Shown here: piece after piece, positions 36,931-46,258 of the stretch
How the letters are laid out: every line of letters starts with the position of its first letter
How positions within the stretch are numbered: the first letter of the stretch is position 1
Assembly: GCF_005404815.1 (NCBI RefSeq)
Contig: NZ_BJDF01000002.1
Span: 1 to 64,000, forward strand
DNA length: 64,000 bases
Source: Companilactobacillus huachuanensis
Lineage (GTDB): Bacteria; Bacillota; Bacilli; Lactobacillales; Lactobacillaceae
Direction of reading: 5' to 3'
Program-made: the position numbers and the translations under genes
Notes under the pieces: model-generated
Told to the model about the DNA's origin: nothing
What the model saw: only the letters and a program-made list of their open reading frames with translations
Database searches by the model: none

Positions 36931-37208
36931 TGTAATTCCTCCCTTATTCATAGAAATAATCATATAGAGAAACTGTATAAAAAAAGTATATTTAATGTTT
37001 AGAAAGTGAAAAGTTTCTGTAAACAATCTTTACAAATAATCGTTTTTTATCATTCGATGCTAGTTAAATATTCCGTCTCTAAATCTGATAGTTTTTCTTT
37101 AAAAATCAGCTTCTAACTAAAACAGTACATATTCTTTTAACTAAAGATTGAAAGAATAACATTGGATACGATTGTTGATTTAACGTTGAAATTCTTAATT
37201 TGCAAGCA

Positions 37209-37250
37209 CAAAAAAATCTGAGTGCAGCTCTTTATAAAGTTGCACTCAGA
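37209..37250. terminator. Terminator after nhaC-like gene
   Basis: Stem TCTGAGTGCA/TGCACTCAGA with an A tract on the plus strand side terminates the minus-strand transport gene. The bases between here and the binding-protein promoter (37027-37200) show no other feature. Confidence 0.8.
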
Positions 37251-37286
37251 CTTTAACCAAAATTCAAATGTAATAGTAGCATCCAC

Positions 37287-38708
37287 TTAATTTAACTGTT
37301 CCGAAACTTCACCAACTACGGCAGATTTAGTGGCCTTATCTTTGTTGTAATTCTTACCAAAAACGAAGGCAAAAATCACTGTCAACAATGGATTCATCCA
37401 AACATAGAAGGCACATGAGATAAAGACTACTGGACTGACGCCGAGAACACCAGAGATGAAGATCCCGGTAACACCCCATGGTACTAAGGCATTAATATCA
37501 GCTCCCCCACTTGCAAGTACTCGCGAGAGGTACTCAGGACGAATATTTTGTTTATCAAAATTATCTTTAAATGTTGCTCCTGGAAGAATAATTGAAATGT
37601 ATTGTTCTCCAACTAAAAAGTTAACACCGATCGCACTGATCATTGAAGTAAGAATTAATTTTCCTGGTGTATTAACTTGACTGTTTAATTTACCAATCAA
37701 ATTATCAACGACACCGAGTTTTAACAAAACACCCCCAAGTGTTAAGGCAACTAGAATTAATGAAATACTGCTTAACATGCTTGTAATACCACCACCGCTA
37801 ACAATTGCATTGATTTTTTTATCGGGTGAATTCAATTGAAAGCCATTCATAATTTGATCACTAATTGTTTTGACTGAGGGATGATCAATAAAAATATGCA
37901 TGACAATAGCTGTAACGGATCCTGCCAACAGTGTTGGAATAGCGGGAATTTGCATAATTGCACAAAAAATCAAAACAGCGATAGGAATTAGCATTAATGG
38001 CGATATGAAGAAATTGGTATTTAATGCATTAATAATGTGACGAACTGAACTCATATCTGGATTAACAGTATTGTGGCCCAATACTAAGAAGATAATAGCT
38101 GTGATAGTAGCTGAAGGAACTGCCGTGTGAGCGATTGTTTTAATATGATCAAAAACATTGTCAACACCAGCGATACCTGTTGATAGGTTAGTTGTTCCAG
38201 AAAGTGGCGACATATTGTTTCCAAATAATGCTCCCGAAACGATTGAACCAGCTGTCAAAGCAACGTTGATTCCCATAACGTGTCCAATACCCATGAAGAC
38301 GATTCCCAAAGTACTGATTGTTGTGAATGAACTGCCGACGATTACTCCGACTAAGCAACAACTGACAAAAACTGTAAAAAGAAAGAATCTAACATTCAAT
38401 AGCTCTAAACCGTAAACCATAATTGTGGGAATAACTCCTGACATTGACCAAGCTGAAACTAAAACACCAATCATAATAAAAATGATCATTGGAATGATGC
38501 CCGGCTTAATGCCTTCAGAAATGCCATCCTGCAATTCATTCCAAGAAAATCCTCGGAATCGACCGTAAAATAACAACAATGTAAATGTTAATAAAATTGG
38601 AATCTGTGGAGTCATCTTCCAGGCAATCATCATCGTACCTAACATACCGAACATGACTAACATAATAATTAAACTTTCCCAAAACGTTAAACGATTTTTC
38701 TTTTCCAT
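37287..38708 (-). CDS. NhaC-family transporter under T-box control
   Basis: About 473 residues and some 11-12 membrane segments, of the NhaC Na+/H+ antiporter family (DUF/NhaC signatures FGNNMSPLSGTTNLSTG, ASGGADINALVPWG). The ATG at 38708 follows AGGGTG, and the GTG at 38717 overlaps that site. The upstream T-box shows that expression rises when a tRNA is uncharged, so the substrate is probably an amino acid. The specifier reads TAC (Tyr). NhaC-type proteins behind tyrosine T-boxes have been proposed as tyrosine transporters in Firmicutes. Direct evidence for substrate is lacking here. Confidence 0.82.
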   Translation of the reverse strand: MEKKNRLTFWESLIIMLVMFGMLGTMMIAWKMTPQIPILLTFTLLLFYGRFRGFSWNELQDGISEGIKPGIIPMIIFIMIGVLVSAWSMSGVIPTIMVYGLELLNVRFFLFTVFVSCCLVGVIVGSSFTTISTLGIVFMGIGHVMGINVALTAGSIVSGALFGNNMSPLSGTTNLSTGIAGVDNVFDHIKTIAHTAVPSATITAIIFLVLGHNTVNPDMSSVRHIINALNTNFFISPLMLIPIAVLIFCAIMQIPAIPTLLAGSVTAIVMHIFIDHPSVKTISDQIMNGFQLNSPDKKINAIVSGGGITSMLSSISLILVALTLGGVLLKLGVVDNLIGKLNSQVNTPGKLILTSMISAIGVNFLVGEQYISIILPGATFKDNFDKQNIRPEYLSRVLASGGADINALVPWGVTGIFISGVLGVSPVVFISCAFYVWMNPLLTVIFAFVFGKNYNKDKATKSAVVGEVSEQLN

Positions 38709-38772
38709 ATCTATCACCCTAATTATTTTTAGTGGGGAGAAAATCTTCCCAAATTTTTGTTTTTTTTGGTCA

Positions 38773-38886
38773 TTATTTGCTCCAATAGGGTCTATAAAGA
38801 TAATTTCGTTTTGCGCTGCTCATTTCATTTTCGTTTAAAATTTGACTAAAAGTTGCTTGCATTCTAAGTTTCTCAATAAATTTCAT
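38773..38886 (-). CDS. 37-residue ORF between T-box and nhaC
   Basis: ATG at 38886 lies 8-9 bp after AAGGAGG, immediately past the T-box terminator. It encodes a basic peptide beginning MKFIEKLRMQATFSQILNEN and ending NYLYRPYWSK, with three tyrosines in the last nine residues. The strong ribosome site argues that it is translated. I recognise no family. It may be a coupling leader, a remnant of a larger gene or a functional small protein. Confidence 0.5.
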   Translation of the reverse strand: MKFIEKLRMQATFSQILNENEMSSAKRNYLYRPYWSK

Positions 38887-38930
38887 AATATATTTCCTCC
38901 TTCTTCGTATCCCAAGAGTATAAAAAAAAG

Positions 38931-39172
38931 CGCCCCTGCAATTATATGCAGGGACGCTTATTTGCGCGGTACCACCCAAAATTCAAATGGATAGACTAGT
39001 CCATTTGCTCTTTACTCCCGAAACGTGGGATACGTGATTTCAATTCTGTATTTCATAAAAAACATCCTGCATGGCTCGCACCGACCGCCAATTCTCTGAA
39101 CACCCAGATATTTTATTACTTGCGTTAAAATCGAAATCAATTTATGTCTGTAATACTAGCAGAAGTTTCCAA
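38931..39172 (-). promoter_or_regulatory. T-box leader, specifier probably TAC (Tyr)
   Basis: The minus strand contains the T-box core GGGTGGTACCGCG (38965-38978 region), the stem I distal loop CGGTGCGAGCC, the AGTAA side of the specifier loop and the opposite GAAATACAGA. The triplet in the usual place is TAC. The helix above (ATAAAA/TTTTAT) and the helix below (GATTT/AAATC) both pair. A terminator stem AGCGTCCCTGCA with a T8 run ends the leader. Low charged tRNA-Tyr would favour antitermination. Confidence 0.88.
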
Positions 39173-39224
39173 GAATGCAATAGATAAATTAGAATTAATT
39201 AATCTAATTTTAATTCTTCTAATA

Positions 39225-39275
39225 AAAGAAAGCGTCACCATGCCTGTTACTTCAAGGCATGATGACGTTTCTTAA
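39225..39275. terminator. Terminator, probably the original one of the TPR gene
   Basis: Imperfect arms GAAAGCGTCACCATGCC and GGCATGATGACGTTTC have T/A-rich flanks. It is placed beyond repeat copy B relative to the TPR gene, so B seems to have landed between the stop codon and this hairpin. Confidence 0.55.
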
Positions 39276-39300
39276 ATTATTAATTTTTTAATGTAATTAA

Positions 39301-39621
39301 CTGAAGGTTGAAAGGTGAAAAAGTGATATAAGCAGTGCTCTGATAGTCCTAAAATAAATTTATTTATTTAAATAGCAAAAGATAACAATTAGACATTCAT
39401 ATTATTAAAAAACTAGTTGGAAGAGCTGAAAGTATTCATTTGCCGCGAAAGTGGCGTTAGGACTTTAGTCCTTACACCACCGGGCGTGTTGGAGACTTAC
39501 CGTTTTTTGGTGAGGCTTCAACCGAGATTCGAGACCGCTTTTTGGCTCGAATCGTACCGCGCAGCATATGAATGCTTTCAGCTCTGGAAACGGCATAACT
39601 CATCAAACTTTCAACCTTTAG
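39301..39621 (+). mobile_element. Repeat element copy B (full length)
   Basis: A 321-bp copy bounded by CTGAAGGTTGAAAG and CTTTCAACCTTTAG. The flanks GTAATTAA and ATATTCAA agree at only five of eight positions, so the target duplication has decayed or been lost. The core is at 39421-39585. It sits 37 bp downstream of the TPR gene stop and 130 bp upstream of the T-box leader. Confidence 0.85.
39421..39585 (+). ncRNA. Putative structured RNA core, copy B
   Basis: The closing stem AGAGCTGAAAGTATTCAT pairs with ATGAATGCTTTCAGCTCT, including a T-G pair that is allowed only in this strand as RNA. The first hairpin apex is AGGAC-TTTA-GTCCT. The third-stem apex CTTACC/GGTGAG replaces CTCGC/GCGAG of copies C and F, again paired. 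Confidence 0.5.
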
Positions 39622-39658
39622 ATATTCAAACTGTCAGTAATAAAACAGAGACAATATT

Positions 39659-40906
39659 TTATTGAATCTGATCTAATAAGTTCTGCATTGCTTCATTGTC
39701 AGGATCTTGCTTTAGATATAGTGCCAAGGCTGGCTTCAAAACATCATTATTACCCGTGCTACGCAAGATTTCTATCAAATCGGATAAGTAATCCAGGTTA
39801 TCTTTAAAGTCGTCTAAGACCACCATAATGTTCTCCTGAGCATCTTTAATATCGTCAGTCTCAAATTGTGACTTCGCCAAATTCCATGTTAATTTTGGAT
39901 TATTGCTGACATCTTGTTCAGCCAATAGGTCCAAGTTAGCCTTGAACTGACCCTTAGTGACGTAATAATCACTCAGCTTGACAATTAATGGCAATGGATT
40001 TTCAACTTTCTTGATACCGGTTTCCAAAATCTTAATTGCAGCGTCCGAATCTTCAGATGTTCCCGCATCAAAGGCAATTGAATATAGACGATCATCCAAC
40101 TCGTTCAAATTCAATCCTAATTGGGCATATTTAAAGGCATCAGCGGTCTTTTTAATATTCAAATAGTCCTCAGCCAAAATTGGATAAGCCGTTGGATAAT
40201 CACGATTTGTATCCAATAATTCCTCTAAGATGGAAATTGACTTATTATAATTTTTTACTTGGTTATACAAGAATCCCAGTTGGAACTGAGCATCTTCATT
40301 CAATTCCAGAGCATTCAACTTCTCATATTCACTGATAGCATCTTCATATTGACCATCACCGGCAAGCGAACTGGCTTTTCTAAAGACAATTGAAATACCT
40401 GAATAATTCTTGATACCCATATCTAACAGCATATCGTAGTATGTTAAGGCCTTACCGAATTTATTCTCATCAAAATAAACTTCGGCTAAGGCAAATTTAA
40501 AGACTTCTTCATCGGGGTATTCACGAATACCAGTGAGAAGTTTTTGTTCACTTACCTCATAGAGACCTTGTGCTTGATAAATATCTGCAGAAACCAGAAG
40601 ATTTTCGGCATAAGCAGGAGAATCTGGCATGATTTGAGAAATATAATCTAATGCTTGGTCACTATCACCATCAGAAACGGCAATCTCAGCCAATCTGGAG
40701 AGGATTTGTCCCTCATCAGGGTAAATGGTCAGAAGATGTACATAAATCGTCTTAGCCTGAACAGAGAGTCCACGACTCATTAAAGTTTCCGCCAAAGAAA
40801 ATTGGGTTTGATCATCATCCTCTAAAAGTGAATCTTGAATTAAACTGTCGACTTGAGAAAAATCGCCATCGTCAATTGTTTGAATAACTTCATCTGCTTT
40901 ACTCAA
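39659..40906 (-). CDS. Tetratricopeptide repeat protein
   Basis: 415 residues from a TTG at 40906 placed 8 bp after GGAGG. The frame extends to 40921 but the ribosome site then falls inside it. Almost the whole length is TPR-type helical repeats (for example ALDYISQIMPDSPAYAENL, ALTYYDMLLDMGIKNY, AISEYEKLNALELNED). There is no signal peptide, so it is a cytoplasmic scaffold of unknown partners. In lactobacilli such a gene regularly follows der and hup, as here. An HU terminator separates them. Confidence 0.88.
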   Translation of the reverse strand: MSKADEVIQTIDDGDFSQVDSLIQDSLLEDDDQTQFSLAETLMSRGLSVQAKTIYVHLLTIYPDEGQILSRLAEIAVSDGDSDQALDYISQIMPDSPAYAENLLVSADIYQAQGLYEVSEQKLLTGIREYPDEEVFKFALAEVYFDENKFGKALTYYDMLLDMGIKNYSGISIVFRKASSLAGDGQYEDAISEYEKLNALELNEDAQFQLGFLYNQVKNYNKSISILEELLDTNRDYPTAYPILAEDYLNIKKTADAFKYAQLGLNLNELDDRLYSIAFDAGTSEDSDAAIKILETGIKKVENPLPLIVKLSDYYVTKGQFKANLDLLAEQDVSNNPKLTWNLAKSQFETDDIKDAQENIMVVLDDFKDNLDYLSDLIEILRSTGNNDVLKPALALYLKQDPDNEAMQNLLDQIQ

Positions 40907-40931
40907 AAGTAATACCTCCAATTTTTTGCGT

Positions 40932-40957
40932 AAAAAAAGACGGTCATCTGACCGCCC
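40932..40957. terminator. Terminator after hup
   Basis: Stem CGGTCA/TGACCG with seven A on the plus strand gives a U tract in the minus-strand HU transcript. Confidence 0.75.
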
Positions 40958-40977
40958 CTTTGATAGTTAAAATTTAA

Positions 40978-41253
40978 CTATTTAACTGAGTCCTTCAAAG
41001 CTTTACCAGGTTTGAATGCTGGTACTTTACTTGCAGGAATCTTAATTTCTTCGCCAGTTTGTGGGTTGCGACCCTTACGAGCAGCACGTTGACGAACTTC
41101 AAAGTTACCAAAGCCAATTAATTGTACTTTGTTACCCTCTGATAAGTTTTCTTGAATTGTTTCGAAAACAGCGTCGACAGCAGAAGTTGCATCCTTCTTT
41201 GTCAAACCTGTTTTACTTGCTACACTATCAATAAGTTCAGCTTTATTGGCCAT
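40978..41253 (-). CDS. hup: DNA-binding protein HU
   Basis: The 91-residue nucleoid protein begins [20 protein letters not shown] and contains the DNA-clasping arm [20 protein letters not shown]. The ATG at 41253 follows GGAGG. It binds DNA as a dimer. It lies between der and the TPR gene with a 187-bp upstream gap that probably holds its own promoter, and it ends at the 40932-40957 hairpin. Confidence 0.97.
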   Translation of the reverse strand: MANKAELIDSVASKTGLTKKDATSAVDAVFETIQENLSEGNKVQLIGFGNFEVRQRAARKGRNPQTGEEIKIPASKVPAFKPGKALKDSVK

Positions 41254-41440
41254 ATGTGAATACCTCCGGAAAATTGTAAAAATTTTAGAACACATGAACT
41301 TTTATTAATGCGTTCATTATTCTATTTACAAAAATACCATAGCAATGCCGTTCTGACAAGCATTTAACGTTTTTTTTCGTATAAATCTTCTTAAATATAA
41401 TTATATTTATAAAAACGGATGAAATACCGCCATTATAAGA

Positions 41441-42754
41441 CTATTTTCGCTTACGTGGCAAAATCTTAATCGGTGTTCCCTCAAAATCAAAAGTATCTCT
41501 CAATTGGTTCTTCAAGAATCTTTCATATGAGAAATGCAACAATTCAGTTTCATTAACGAAAACGACAAAAGTAGGTGGTTGAACAGCAACTTGTGTCATG
41601 TAATAAATTCTCAATCTCTTACCATTAACTAATGGTGTTGGAGCAATTGTAGTTGCACGCAACAATAAATCGTTCAAGATAGCTGATTGAATTCTGCGTT
41701 CACGGTTATCGTAAACTCTTGAAACAAGTTCAGGAATCTTATCGAGACGTTGACCTTTAGTTGCTGAGGTGAAGAGAATAGGAGCATAAGCTAAGTATTG
41801 GAACTCAACTCTTATTTGGTTTTCAAAGTCCTTCATCGTATTGGTATCCTTTTTCAAGGTATCCCACTTATTAACGACGATGATCACACCTTTACCAGCA
41901 TTATGAGCATAACCAGCAACACGCTTGTCTTGTTCACGAATACCTTCCTCGGCGTTTAGTACAACACAGACAACGTCTGATTTATCAATTGCACTCAATG
42001 CTCTCAAAACAGAATATTTCTCAGTATTCTCGTAAACTTTACCACGTTTTCTGATTCCGGCAGTATCAATCATTGTAAAGTCTTTATCAAGTTTTTCATC
42101 GTGATATTTAGTATCGATGGCATCACGAGTCGTTCCTTGCATATCAGAAACGATAACACGATCATCACCCAAAATTGCATTAACTAACGATGACTTACCA
42201 ACATTAGGACGGCCAATGAAACTGAATTTGACGGTATCATCTTCTTCAGCCTTATCATCATTGGGGAAAGCCTTGACGATTGAATCCAATAAATCACCCA
42301 AACCGGTACCCTGGGCACCAGAAATTGGATTTGGATCGCCGAATCCCAAAGCATAAAAGTCATAAATATTTTGACGTTGTTCAGGATTATCAGCCTTATT
42401 GACTGCTAAAATAACGGGTTTATTTGTTCGATAAAGAATCTTTGCAACGTCTTCGTCTTCTTTAGTAACACCGTTTTGACCATTAGTGATAAAGACAATA
42501 ACATCGGCCTCATCAATCGCAATTTCTGCTTGTGTCTTTATTTGAACAGACAACTTTTCACCGCTCATCACAATACCACCGGTATCGATCAAACGAAATT
42601 CCTTGCCCAACCAACTGGCACGTGAATAAATTCGATCACGGGTAACACCTGGTGTATCCTCAACGATTGATAATCTTTCATTAATAATTCGATTGAAAAT
42701 TGTAGATTTCCCAACATTGGGGCGTCCTACTAACGCAACTACTGGAACAGACAT
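41441..42754 (-). CDS. der: Ribosome-associated GTPase Der (EngA)
   Basis: 437 residues with two tandem GTPase domains: [13 protein letters not shown] with DTGG and NKADN, then [13 protein letters not shown] with DTAGI and NKWDT, plus a C-terminal KH-like domain ([11 protein letters not shown] end). It is needed for 50S assembly. GGAGGC precedes the ATG. The cmk gene ends 15 bp upstream. The rpsA-type gene often found between cmk and der in Firmicutes is absent here. Confidence 0.97.
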   Translation of the reverse strand: MSVPVVALVGRPNVGKSTIFNRIINERLSIVEDTPGVTRDRIYSRASWLGKEFRLIDTGGIVMSGEKLSVQIKTQAEIAIDEADVIVFITNGQNGVTKEDEDVAKILYRTNKPVILAVNKADNPEQRQNIYDFYALGFGDPNPISGAQGTGLGDLLDSIVKAFPNDDKAEEDDTVKFSFIGRPNVGKSSLVNAILGDDRVIVSDMQGTTRDAIDTKYHDEKLDKDFTMIDTAGIRKRGKVYENTEKYSVLRALSAIDKSDVVCVVLNAEEGIREQDKRVAGYAHNAGKGVIIVVNKWDTLKKDTNTMKDFENQIRVEFQYLAYAPILFTSATKGQRLDKIPELVSRVYDNRERRIQSAILNDLLLRATTIAPTPLVNGKRLRIYYMTQVAVQPPTFVVFVNETELLHFSYERFLKNQLRDTFDFEGTPIKILPRKRK

Positions 42755-42769
42755 ATTTTGCCTCCCTAC

Positions 42770-43429
42770 TTACTTATGTTCATTAACTATCTCAGTTACT
42801 CGTTCAACAACTTGTTCAATTGTCATATCAGAAGTATCAACTTCTATGGCATCGCTAGCTTTCTTCAATGGTGAAATCTCACGATGTGAATCCTTATAAT
42901 CTCTTGCAGCAATCTCATCTTGCAATTCTTTTAAAGGAGTATCGATACCACGTTCAATATTTTCTTTAAAACGTCTTTGTGCACGGACTTCGACACTCGC
43001 AATTAAAAAGATTTTGACTTCGGCATGTGGCAAGACGGTTGTTCCAATGTCACGACCATCCATGACAATATCAATATCATTTGCCAGATCTCTTTGCATT
43101 TCAACTAATTCAGTTCTAACTTCTTTGATTGCAGAAACCTGAGAGACGTTGTTCGTGATCTCTTCAGTTCTAATTGCATCAGAAACATCCTCATCATCTA
43201 AAAGGACGTGTTGACCGTCTTCTTTATTTAGAAAATGAATTTTATGTTCTGACATTAATTTTAAAATATTGAGAGTATCACCATAACCCACATTATGCTT
43301 TTTTGCAAGCAATGTTACTGTGCGATACATTGCGCCAGTGTCACAATAAACAAAATTTAAATTCTTAGCAATCAATTTGGCAATCGTACTTTTGCCAGCA
43401 GAAGCTGGGCCATCTATAGCAATTTGCAT
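42770..43429 (-). CDS. cmk: Cytidylate kinase
   Basis: The 219-residue enzyme phosphorylates CMP and dCMP. The P-loop is AIDGPASAGKSTIAKLIAKN at the N-terminus, with YCDTGAMYRTVT and VMDGRDIGTTVLP for substrate. The lid region (RAQRRFKENIERG) is visible. It precedes der with 15 bp between. A terminator of the LysM gene lies upstream. Confidence 0.97.
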   Translation of the reverse strand: MQIAIDGPASAGKSTIAKLIAKNLNFVYCDTGAMYRTVTLLAKKHNVGYGDTLNILKLMSEHKIHFLNKEDGQHVLLDDEDVSDAIRTEEITNNVSQVSAIKEVRTELVEMQRDLANDIDIVMDGRDIGTTVLPHAEVKIFLIASVEVRAQRRFKENIERGIDTPLKELQDEIAARDYKDSHREISPLKKASDAIEVDTSDMTIEQVVERVTEIVNEHK

Positions 43430-43449
43430 TAATTTCTCTCCTTAATAAA

Positions 43450-43480
43450 AGGGCCCAGACAAAAATCGTCAGAGACCCTA
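43450..43480. terminator. Terminator after the LysM protein gene
   Basis: On the minus strand AGGGTCTCTGAC can pair with GTCTGGGCCCT (one bulge), followed by TTTTA. Confidence 0.55.
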
Positions 43481-43494
43481 CACTTAAACTAAAA

Positions 43495-44649
43495 TTATTT
43501 AACTCTTAGTGATGTACCAGGTGTTAATGTACCAACATTACCATTCATACTCTTTAATTGAGCTGTGGTTAAGTTGTTGTTGTACGCAATTCTAAACCAG
43601 TTATCACCAGCCTTAACAGTATAATACGATGCAGCACTACTGTTATCTGTTGTTGTAGTTGAAGAATTATTATTTGTGGTGCTATCTGATGCTTGTTGAT
43701 TATCCTGTGATTGTTGTGAATTATCAGTTGTTGATGTTTGATTGTTAGTACTATCAGAAGCAGTGCTATCAGAAGCATTACTATTACTATCAGTACTTGA
43801 AGAACTGTTATTAGTATTTTTATCACTTGATGAAGTAGTTGAGCTAGACTTCTTAGCTTCAGCAGCTTTTTTAGCAGCGGCCGCCTTCTTAGCGTCAGCT
43901 GCGGCCTTTTTTTCTGCTGCGGCTTTCTTGGCCGCTGCCTTTTTTGCAGCAGCCTTTTCTTTAGTAGCCTTATCTTTATTCTCGACAGATTTAGTCGATT
44001 GCGTACTATCTAAGTCACTGCTGCCACTACCCTTAACTGCATTTATCACAACCGGTGTGAACATGATTACGATTAAAGCAATTACTAAGGTAACGACTAA
44101 CGTATGATTACCACGTTGCTTCTCTTTGGAAACTGCACGAGAAACATGTCCCTCATCGTCTGTATCAGAGTCAAAACTCTTTTCCCAAGGCTTAACATCT
44201 TTTTGGTCAGTCTCAGGTTCGGCGTCAGAATCAGTTGTCGACTCTTTTTGAGCTTCTGCTGTATCTTTAGCCTCTTCAGTTTTTTCTGATGACTTTGGAG
44301 TCACAGGCGGAACTGGTATAAAATTAGTATCCTTTGAGATATCAGGCTCAACGTCCTGTCTTGCTTCACTTAAATGATCGTTGCTTTCTTCAGATTGAAG
44401 ATGATCTTCCGCAGTCGGTGTTGTTTGACTGCCCGTATCATTACTTTCGTATGTACTTGGTTGTTCGGAAGACTCATCATTAGAAGTTTGAGCATCAGAA
44501 ACAGTATCATTTGTTGGCGTGTCGCCATCACCAGTATTAATTAGATGATATTTTTTCAAATCCTCAAGACTGACTGATCCCTCTAGTCCTTCAGTGGATT
44601 TAGGAACACGTGAATCGCCAGACATATTGTTTTTATCATTATCGGCCAT
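43495..44649 (-). CDS. LysM domain membrane protein (SAG1386/EF1546-like)
   Basis: 384 residues: an acidic Ser/Thr/Glu-rich cytoplasmic part (1-180), one membrane segment (TLVVTLVIALIVIMFTPVVI near 183-202), a Lys/Ala repeat region (KAAAKKAAAEKKAA type), a long Ser/Asn/Thr linker, and a C-terminal LysM domain (TVKAGDNWFRIAYNNNLT). The LysM domain should bind peptidoglycan outside the cell. The family is commonly encoded next to cmk, as here. AGGAGG precedes the ATG. The low-complexity DNA of the linker may be length-variable. Confidence 0.85.
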   Translation of the reverse strand: MADNDKNNMSGDSRVPKSTEGLEGSVSLEDLKKYHLINTGDGDTPTNDTVSDAQTSNDESSEQPSTYESNDTGSQTTPTAEDHLQSEESNDHLSEARQDVEPDISKDTNFIPVPPVTPKSSEKTEEAKDTAEAQKESTTDSDAEPETDQKDVKPWEKSFDSDTDDEGHVSRAVSKEKQRGNHTLVVTLVIALIVIMFTPVVINAVKGSGSSDLDSTQSTKSVENKDKATKEKAAAKKAAAKKAAAEKKAAADAKKAAAAKKAAEAKKSSSTTSSSDKNTNNSSSSTDSNSNASDSTASDSTNNQTSTTDNSQQSQDNQQASDSTTNNNSSTTTTDNSSAASYYTVKAGDNWFRIAYNNNLTTAQLKSMNGNVGTLTPGTSLRVK

Positions 44650-44731
44650 TAAAAACCAACCTCCTAATTTCTATCCCTTAAAGCATATCATAAAAGTTTA
44701 AAATTTTTCTTTAAAGATTTATAAAGTTTCG

Positions 44732-45283
44732 CTATTTAATAGCAAAATGTCCTTTAATTCGTGGATAAACGATCATAACGGCCGCTGAAATGATCAAGGC
44801 TTTAACAATATTGAATGGAATTACTCCTGTTGCTACATATTGAGCCAAACTCATATTCAATTTCATACCGACAACATTCATATATAGTGGCATGATTACA
44901 AAATAGTTTAGAATCGACATAATTATTGTCATTGAAACCGTTCCCGCGATGATAGCTGAAGTACGGTAATCCTTTTTCCAAAAATAATTGAATGGAATTA
45001 ATAATGCAACTGAACCAATAAATGCAGCGCCATTACCGATCAAGCCTGCAACACCACTACCAGTAACAATGACGTGAACCATGGATTTGATTAAAGCAAT
45101 CATAATTCCACCAACTGGTCCATATGCAAACGTTCCTATTAAAGTTACCACATCACTTAAATCAACTTTCAAAAAAGGCATCCAAATCAAAATTGGAAAT
45201 TCAAAAAACATCAAAATTGTCCCCAATGCCGCAAAAACTGATACTCCTACTACTGCTTGAAATTTGTACGTACTCTTTCCCAT
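44732..45283 (-). CDS. ribU: Riboflavin ECF transporter substrate-binding subunit RibU
   Basis: About 183 residues with six membrane segments. RibU marks are the N-terminal FQAVVGVSVFAALGTILMFFEFPI, shown in part as FAALGTILMFFEFPI, then PFLKVDLSDVVTLIG and FAYGPVGGIMIALIKSMVH. It captures riboflavin and works with the shared EcfA/EcfA'/EcfT module encoded elsewhere. The FMN riboswitch directly upstream confirms the substrate class. The ATG at 45283 follows AGGAAGG. Confidence 0.95.
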   Translation of the reverse strand: MGKSTYKFQAVVGVSVFAALGTILMFFEFPILIWMPFLKVDLSDVVTLIGTFAYGPVGGIMIALIKSMVHVIVTGSGVAGLIGNGAAFIGSVALLIPFNYFWKKDYRTSAIIAGTVSMTIIMSILNYFVIMPLYMNVVGMKLNMSLAQYVATGVIPFNIVKALIISAAVMIVYPRIKGHFAIK

Positions 45284-45315
45284 TAAAATCAACCTTCCTC
45301 AATTGATTTCCAAAG

Positions 45316-45352
45316 AAAAAAGGCCTGTTTTGGGCACACCAAAACAGACCTT
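45316..45352 (-). terminator. Expression-platform terminator of the FMN riboswitch
   Basis: Arms AAGGTCTGTTTTGG and CCAAAACAGGCCTT with a T run, in the minus direction, lie between aptamer and ribU. Confidence 0.85.
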
Positions 45353-45357
45353 AATCA

Positions 45358-45475
45358 TCTGTTTTCTTCCATCTAGACTTTAACTATCGGTATTGGAATC
45401 TAACCAATTCGGCCAACTTTCGTTGGGTCGCGGACTATACCGCCGGTCGGGAATCACACCCTGCCCTGAAAACCA
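45358..45475 (-). promoter_or_regulatory. FMN riboswitch (RFN element)
   Basis: The minus strand shows the RFN consensus: CAGGGCAGGGTG, ATTCCCGACCGGCGGTAT, CCGCGA, GATTCCAATACCGATAGT and the closing TCTAGATGGAAGAAAAC. The order and spacing are canonical. It switches off ribU when FMN is high. Confidence 0.95.
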
Positions 45476-45702
45476 ATTTATTAAATTTTATACTCTTAAT
45501 ATAGCAGAGATTGGATAAATTACAACTAATCGTTATTTATAGCTCACATAACTAAAATGTATACGTTTACATTGGTAGTAATAATCCATATTTATCAGTA
45601 GTTACAGATTTAATATGTGCAGTACGATCGAATTAGATCAATAAAATTAATTAACCATATTTTCTAATATTACTGATTCATTAATGGATTATCTATAACT
45701 AA

Positions 45703-46023
45703 CTAAAGGTTGAAAGTTTAATTAAGTATGCCGTTTCCAGAGCTGAGAGTATTCAATTGCTGCGCGGAACGGTCCGAGCCTGGGAAGCGGTCTTGAACCT
45801 CGGTTGAAGCCTCGCAAAAACCGCGAGTCTCCAACGCGCCCGGTGGTGTAATTGCTGAAGCAATAACGCCACTTTCGCTGCAAATGAATACTCTCAGCTC
45901 TTCCAACTTGTTGTTTTTTTTAATGAAAGGAATAATAAAACAAAACTCCTGATTATTTAAATAAATTAACTATAGGCCAGTAACAACAATAGTTATATTT
46001 GTTTTTCACCTTTCAACCTTTAG
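45703..46023 (-). mobile_element. Repeat element copy C (full length, perfect 8-bp duplication)
   Basis: A 321-bp copy in reverse orientation. The ends CTAAAGGTTGAAAG and CTTTCAACCTTTAG are perfect inverted repeats. It is flanked on both sides by ATAACTAA (45695-45702 and 46024-46031), a clear target-site duplication. The core is at 45739-45901 and the AT-rich arm at 45902-46010. It is placed in the gap upstream of the FMN leader, beside the diverged copy D. Confidence 0.92.
45739..45901 (-). ncRNA. Putative structured RNA core, copy C
   Basis: Read on the minus strand, the closing stem AGAGCTGAGAGTATTCA pairs with TGAATACTCTCAGCTCT. The apexes are TTGC-TTCA-GCAA and CTCGC-GGTTTTT-GCGAG. The CCGAG/CTCGG stem is intact. 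Confidence 0.5.
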
Positions 46024-46258
46024 ATAACTAAGCCAACATTGAAAAGAACACCAATTTCCAATATTATCATCCAAACTACTAAAAATGATATCCGAAATTT
46101 ACTCTTAAAATTAGACGAATACCGCAAAAATGTGCAGACTTCAAAAAAAAGTTGATTCTTCACTTATGAAATAGGATACCCAGCAAGTGAAAAAGCAGCT
46201 TTTTTATTAGTATTAACCTTAATAACGAAAGATATATATAAATATATAAATTAGTCGT

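Noticed and set aside
43742-44107. Plus-strand frame opposite the LysM protein gene
   Set aside because: It is an antisense shadow of the Lys/Ala and Ser-rich coding repeats, with low-complexity Leu/Ala/Ser content and no start signal.
46032-46165. Open frame of about 40 codons after element C, ending KNVQTSKKS
   Set aside because: No ATG or ribosome site is present, the frame does not continue across the element when the insertion is removed, and no family is recognised.
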